Origin: CAZGCA01 sp964524145
Lineage (GTDB): Bacteria; Hydrogenedentota; CAZGCA01
NCBI GenBank assembly: GCA_964524145.1
Contig: CAZGCA010000043.1
Span: 1-51,298 of the forward strand
Direction of reading: 5' to 3'
DNA length: 51,298 bases
Positions 50,498 through 51,298 of this stretch are shown piece by piece; the stretch's first letter is position 1, and the number at the start of each line of letters is the position of its first letter. Made by a program: the position numbers and the translations under genes. The notes beneath the pieces were generated by a model that was not told where the DNA came from, made no database searches, and worked only from the letters and a program-made list of their open reading frames with translations.

Positions 50498-50833
50498 CTA
50501 TACCCCGGCCGGACTGTCTTGACCCAACACGACCGCTGTTCCGTACACATACAGCTCAGCGGCTCCCTGGGTGATCGAGCTTGTGCTGAACCGCACGTTG
50601 ACGATTGCATTGGCGCCAAGTTCCTGCGCCTGGGCGATCATGCGCGTCGTGGCCTCGCGACGCGACTCGGTAAGCAGTTCCGTGTATCCTGTCAACTCCC
50701 CGCCGACGAGGTTCTTGAACCCCGCCATGATGTCCTTGCCGGCGTGCTTTGCCCGAATGGTGTTGCCCTGGACAAGCCCCTTTATCTCGACTATTCGCCA
50801 TCCCGGAACGGTTTCAGTGTTCACGACCAGCAT
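50498..50833 (-). CDS. ybjQ: YbjQ family (UPF0145) protein
   Basis: This 111-residue protein starts at the ATG at 50833 with GGGAGG about 5 nt upstream. The sequence follows the family closely: PGWRIVEIKGLVQGNTIRAK, then GGELTGYTELLTESRREATT, ELGANAIVNVRFSTS and AAELYVYGTAVVL. It forms a homo-oligomeric small fold in relatives. It is the first gene of the YbjQ/YbjQ-TM/PrsW/cupin/mannitol-dehydrogenase unit and has a strong promoter at 50910-50938. Confidence 0.92.
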   Translation of the reverse strand: MLVVNTETVPGWRIVEIKGLVQGNTIRAKHAGKDIMAGFKNLVGGELTGYTELLTESRREATTRMIAQAQELGANAIVNVRFSTSSITQGAAELYVYGTAVVLGQDSPAGV

Positions 50834-50909
50834 ATGCACCTCCCTCGAAGTTGCGGTTACGGCCCACACTCACTGCAGGTTGAAATCGTACCCTTCGTTC
50901 TTTCTGCGT

Positions 50910-50938
50910 AGACTACACCACAGGTAAACCCATGTCAA
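50910..50938 (-). promoter_or_regulatory. sigma70 promoter of the ybjQ-prsW operon
   Basis: On the minus strand, TTGACA (50938-50933), a 17-nt spacer and TAGTCT (50915-50910), 77 nt upstream of the ybjQ start. Confidence 0.7.
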
Positions 50939-51026
50939 CGCCCAGGCAGAAGCCTTAACCGTTCAGCAATCCAATAAAGACGTACCTGTGAGGCGCTATG
51001 GATGGCAAGAAACACGACAAGCAGGC

Positions 51027-51298
51027 TTTCACCCACCAGGTGATCCAAGCCATAACAACACCTGGAAGTCCCGCAGGGACGGTTGAGAATAGCCCAGGAG
51101 TTCACTGTGATCGAAGCTATAACGACTCCTCCAAGTCCCGCAGGGACGATTGAGAATAGCCCAGGAGTTCACTGCTGATCGAAGCTATAACGACACGCCG
51201 AAGTCCCGCAGGGACGATTGAGAATAGCCCAGGAGTTCACTGCTGATCGAAGCTATAACGACACGCCGAAGTCCCGCAGGGACGGTTGAGAATAGCCC
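51027..51298 (+). repeat. tandem repeat array, 67-68 bp units, running off the window
   Basis: Units start at 51066 (67 bp), 51133 (68 bp), 51201 (68 bp) and 51269 (30 bp before the edge). A degenerate part-unit precedes them from about 51027. Each unit begins AAGTCCCGCAGGGACG, which holds the palindrome GTCCC-GCA-GGGAC, then carries GAGAATAGCCCAGGAGTTCA and ends in CGAAGCTATAACGAC. Units 2 and 3 are identical. There are no unique spacers, so this is not a CRISPR array. Confidence 0.88.

Noticed and set aside
50998..51153. Small open frame of 51 codons entering the tandem array
   Set aside because: It has a plausible GAGG upstream, but most of the protein is encoded by repeat units and it stops in the second one; coding is not supported.
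51066..51298. CRISPR array
   Set aside because: The units are repeated whole, with no distinct spacers between short repeats, and no cas genes are in the window.

Overview
The window looks like a bacterial metagenome-type scaffold of moderately high G+C. It contains one run of ten Ns (13659-13668), frequent GTG/TTG starts, good sigma70-type promoters (TTGACA/17/TATAAT-like) and Gram-negative envelope features: secretins, a lipoprotein, a Tat signal and Sec signal peptides. The secreted sugar-active proteins (a GH172/DUF2961 protein, a GH20-like Tat protein, a parallel beta-helix protein, a secreted mutarotase), an SGLT-type symporter and a dockerin-like C-terminus fit the PVC / Hydrogenedentota-like part of the tree. 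That placement is inference; no rRNA or complete tRNA gene is present to test it.

Layout. 153-3754 (minus): a four-gene envelope operon with two short secretin-domain proteins, a TPR lipoprotein and a small secreted protein. 4014-5952 (minus): a WecD-like acetyltransferase and an ArnC/DPM1-like glycosyltransferase. 6196-14730 (plus): a tightly packed seven-gene unit with GlpA, GlpB and GlpC-like subunits, an alkyl-DHAP-synthase-like flavoprotein, a second CCG-domain Fe-S protein, a diacylglycerol-kinase-family lipid kinase (crossed by the assembly gap) and an RlmB-like rRNA methyltransferase. 14930-17032: a FadB/FadJ-like bifunctional beta-oxidation enzyme. 17249-18559: a secreted TIM-barrel protein. 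18579-21339 (minus): carA plus a carB that encodes only the N-terminal half of the large subunit. 21622-26271 (plus): a VWA protein, a histidine kinase, a secreted unknown and an OmpR-type regulator. 26268-31618 (minus): a radical SAM protein, a GH20-like protein, a GNAT and an S9 peptidase.

31840-41048: an accessory, sugar-related region with an enolase-superfamily dehydratase, a decayed HAF-repeat gene, an SGLT symporter, GalM, a GH172-like protein and a beta-helix protein. Palindromic repeats and a tRNA 3'-end fragment lie among them. 41236-41666 (minus): a DUF2283 / DUF4258-like small gene pair. 41969-44188: an NfeD-flotillin pair. 44448-47573: a large secreted PEP-synthase-like ATP-grasp protein ending in a dockerin-like domain. 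47622-50833 (minus): an apparent operon of two YbjQ-family proteins, a PrsW-family protease, a mannose-6-phosphate-isomerase-like cupin and a mannitol-dehydrogenase-family enzyme. The right edge (51027-51298) is a 67-68 bp tandem repeat array that runs off the window.

The most interesting points are: the Glp/AGPS/lipid-kinase operon, which could interconvert DHAP and G3P and feed ether-lipid synthesis; the split CarB; the exported PEP-synthase-like protein with a dockerin-like tail; the exact 9-bp inverted repeat whose arms are the two -35 boxes of a divergent promoter at 31708-31800; and several families of palindromic repeats.
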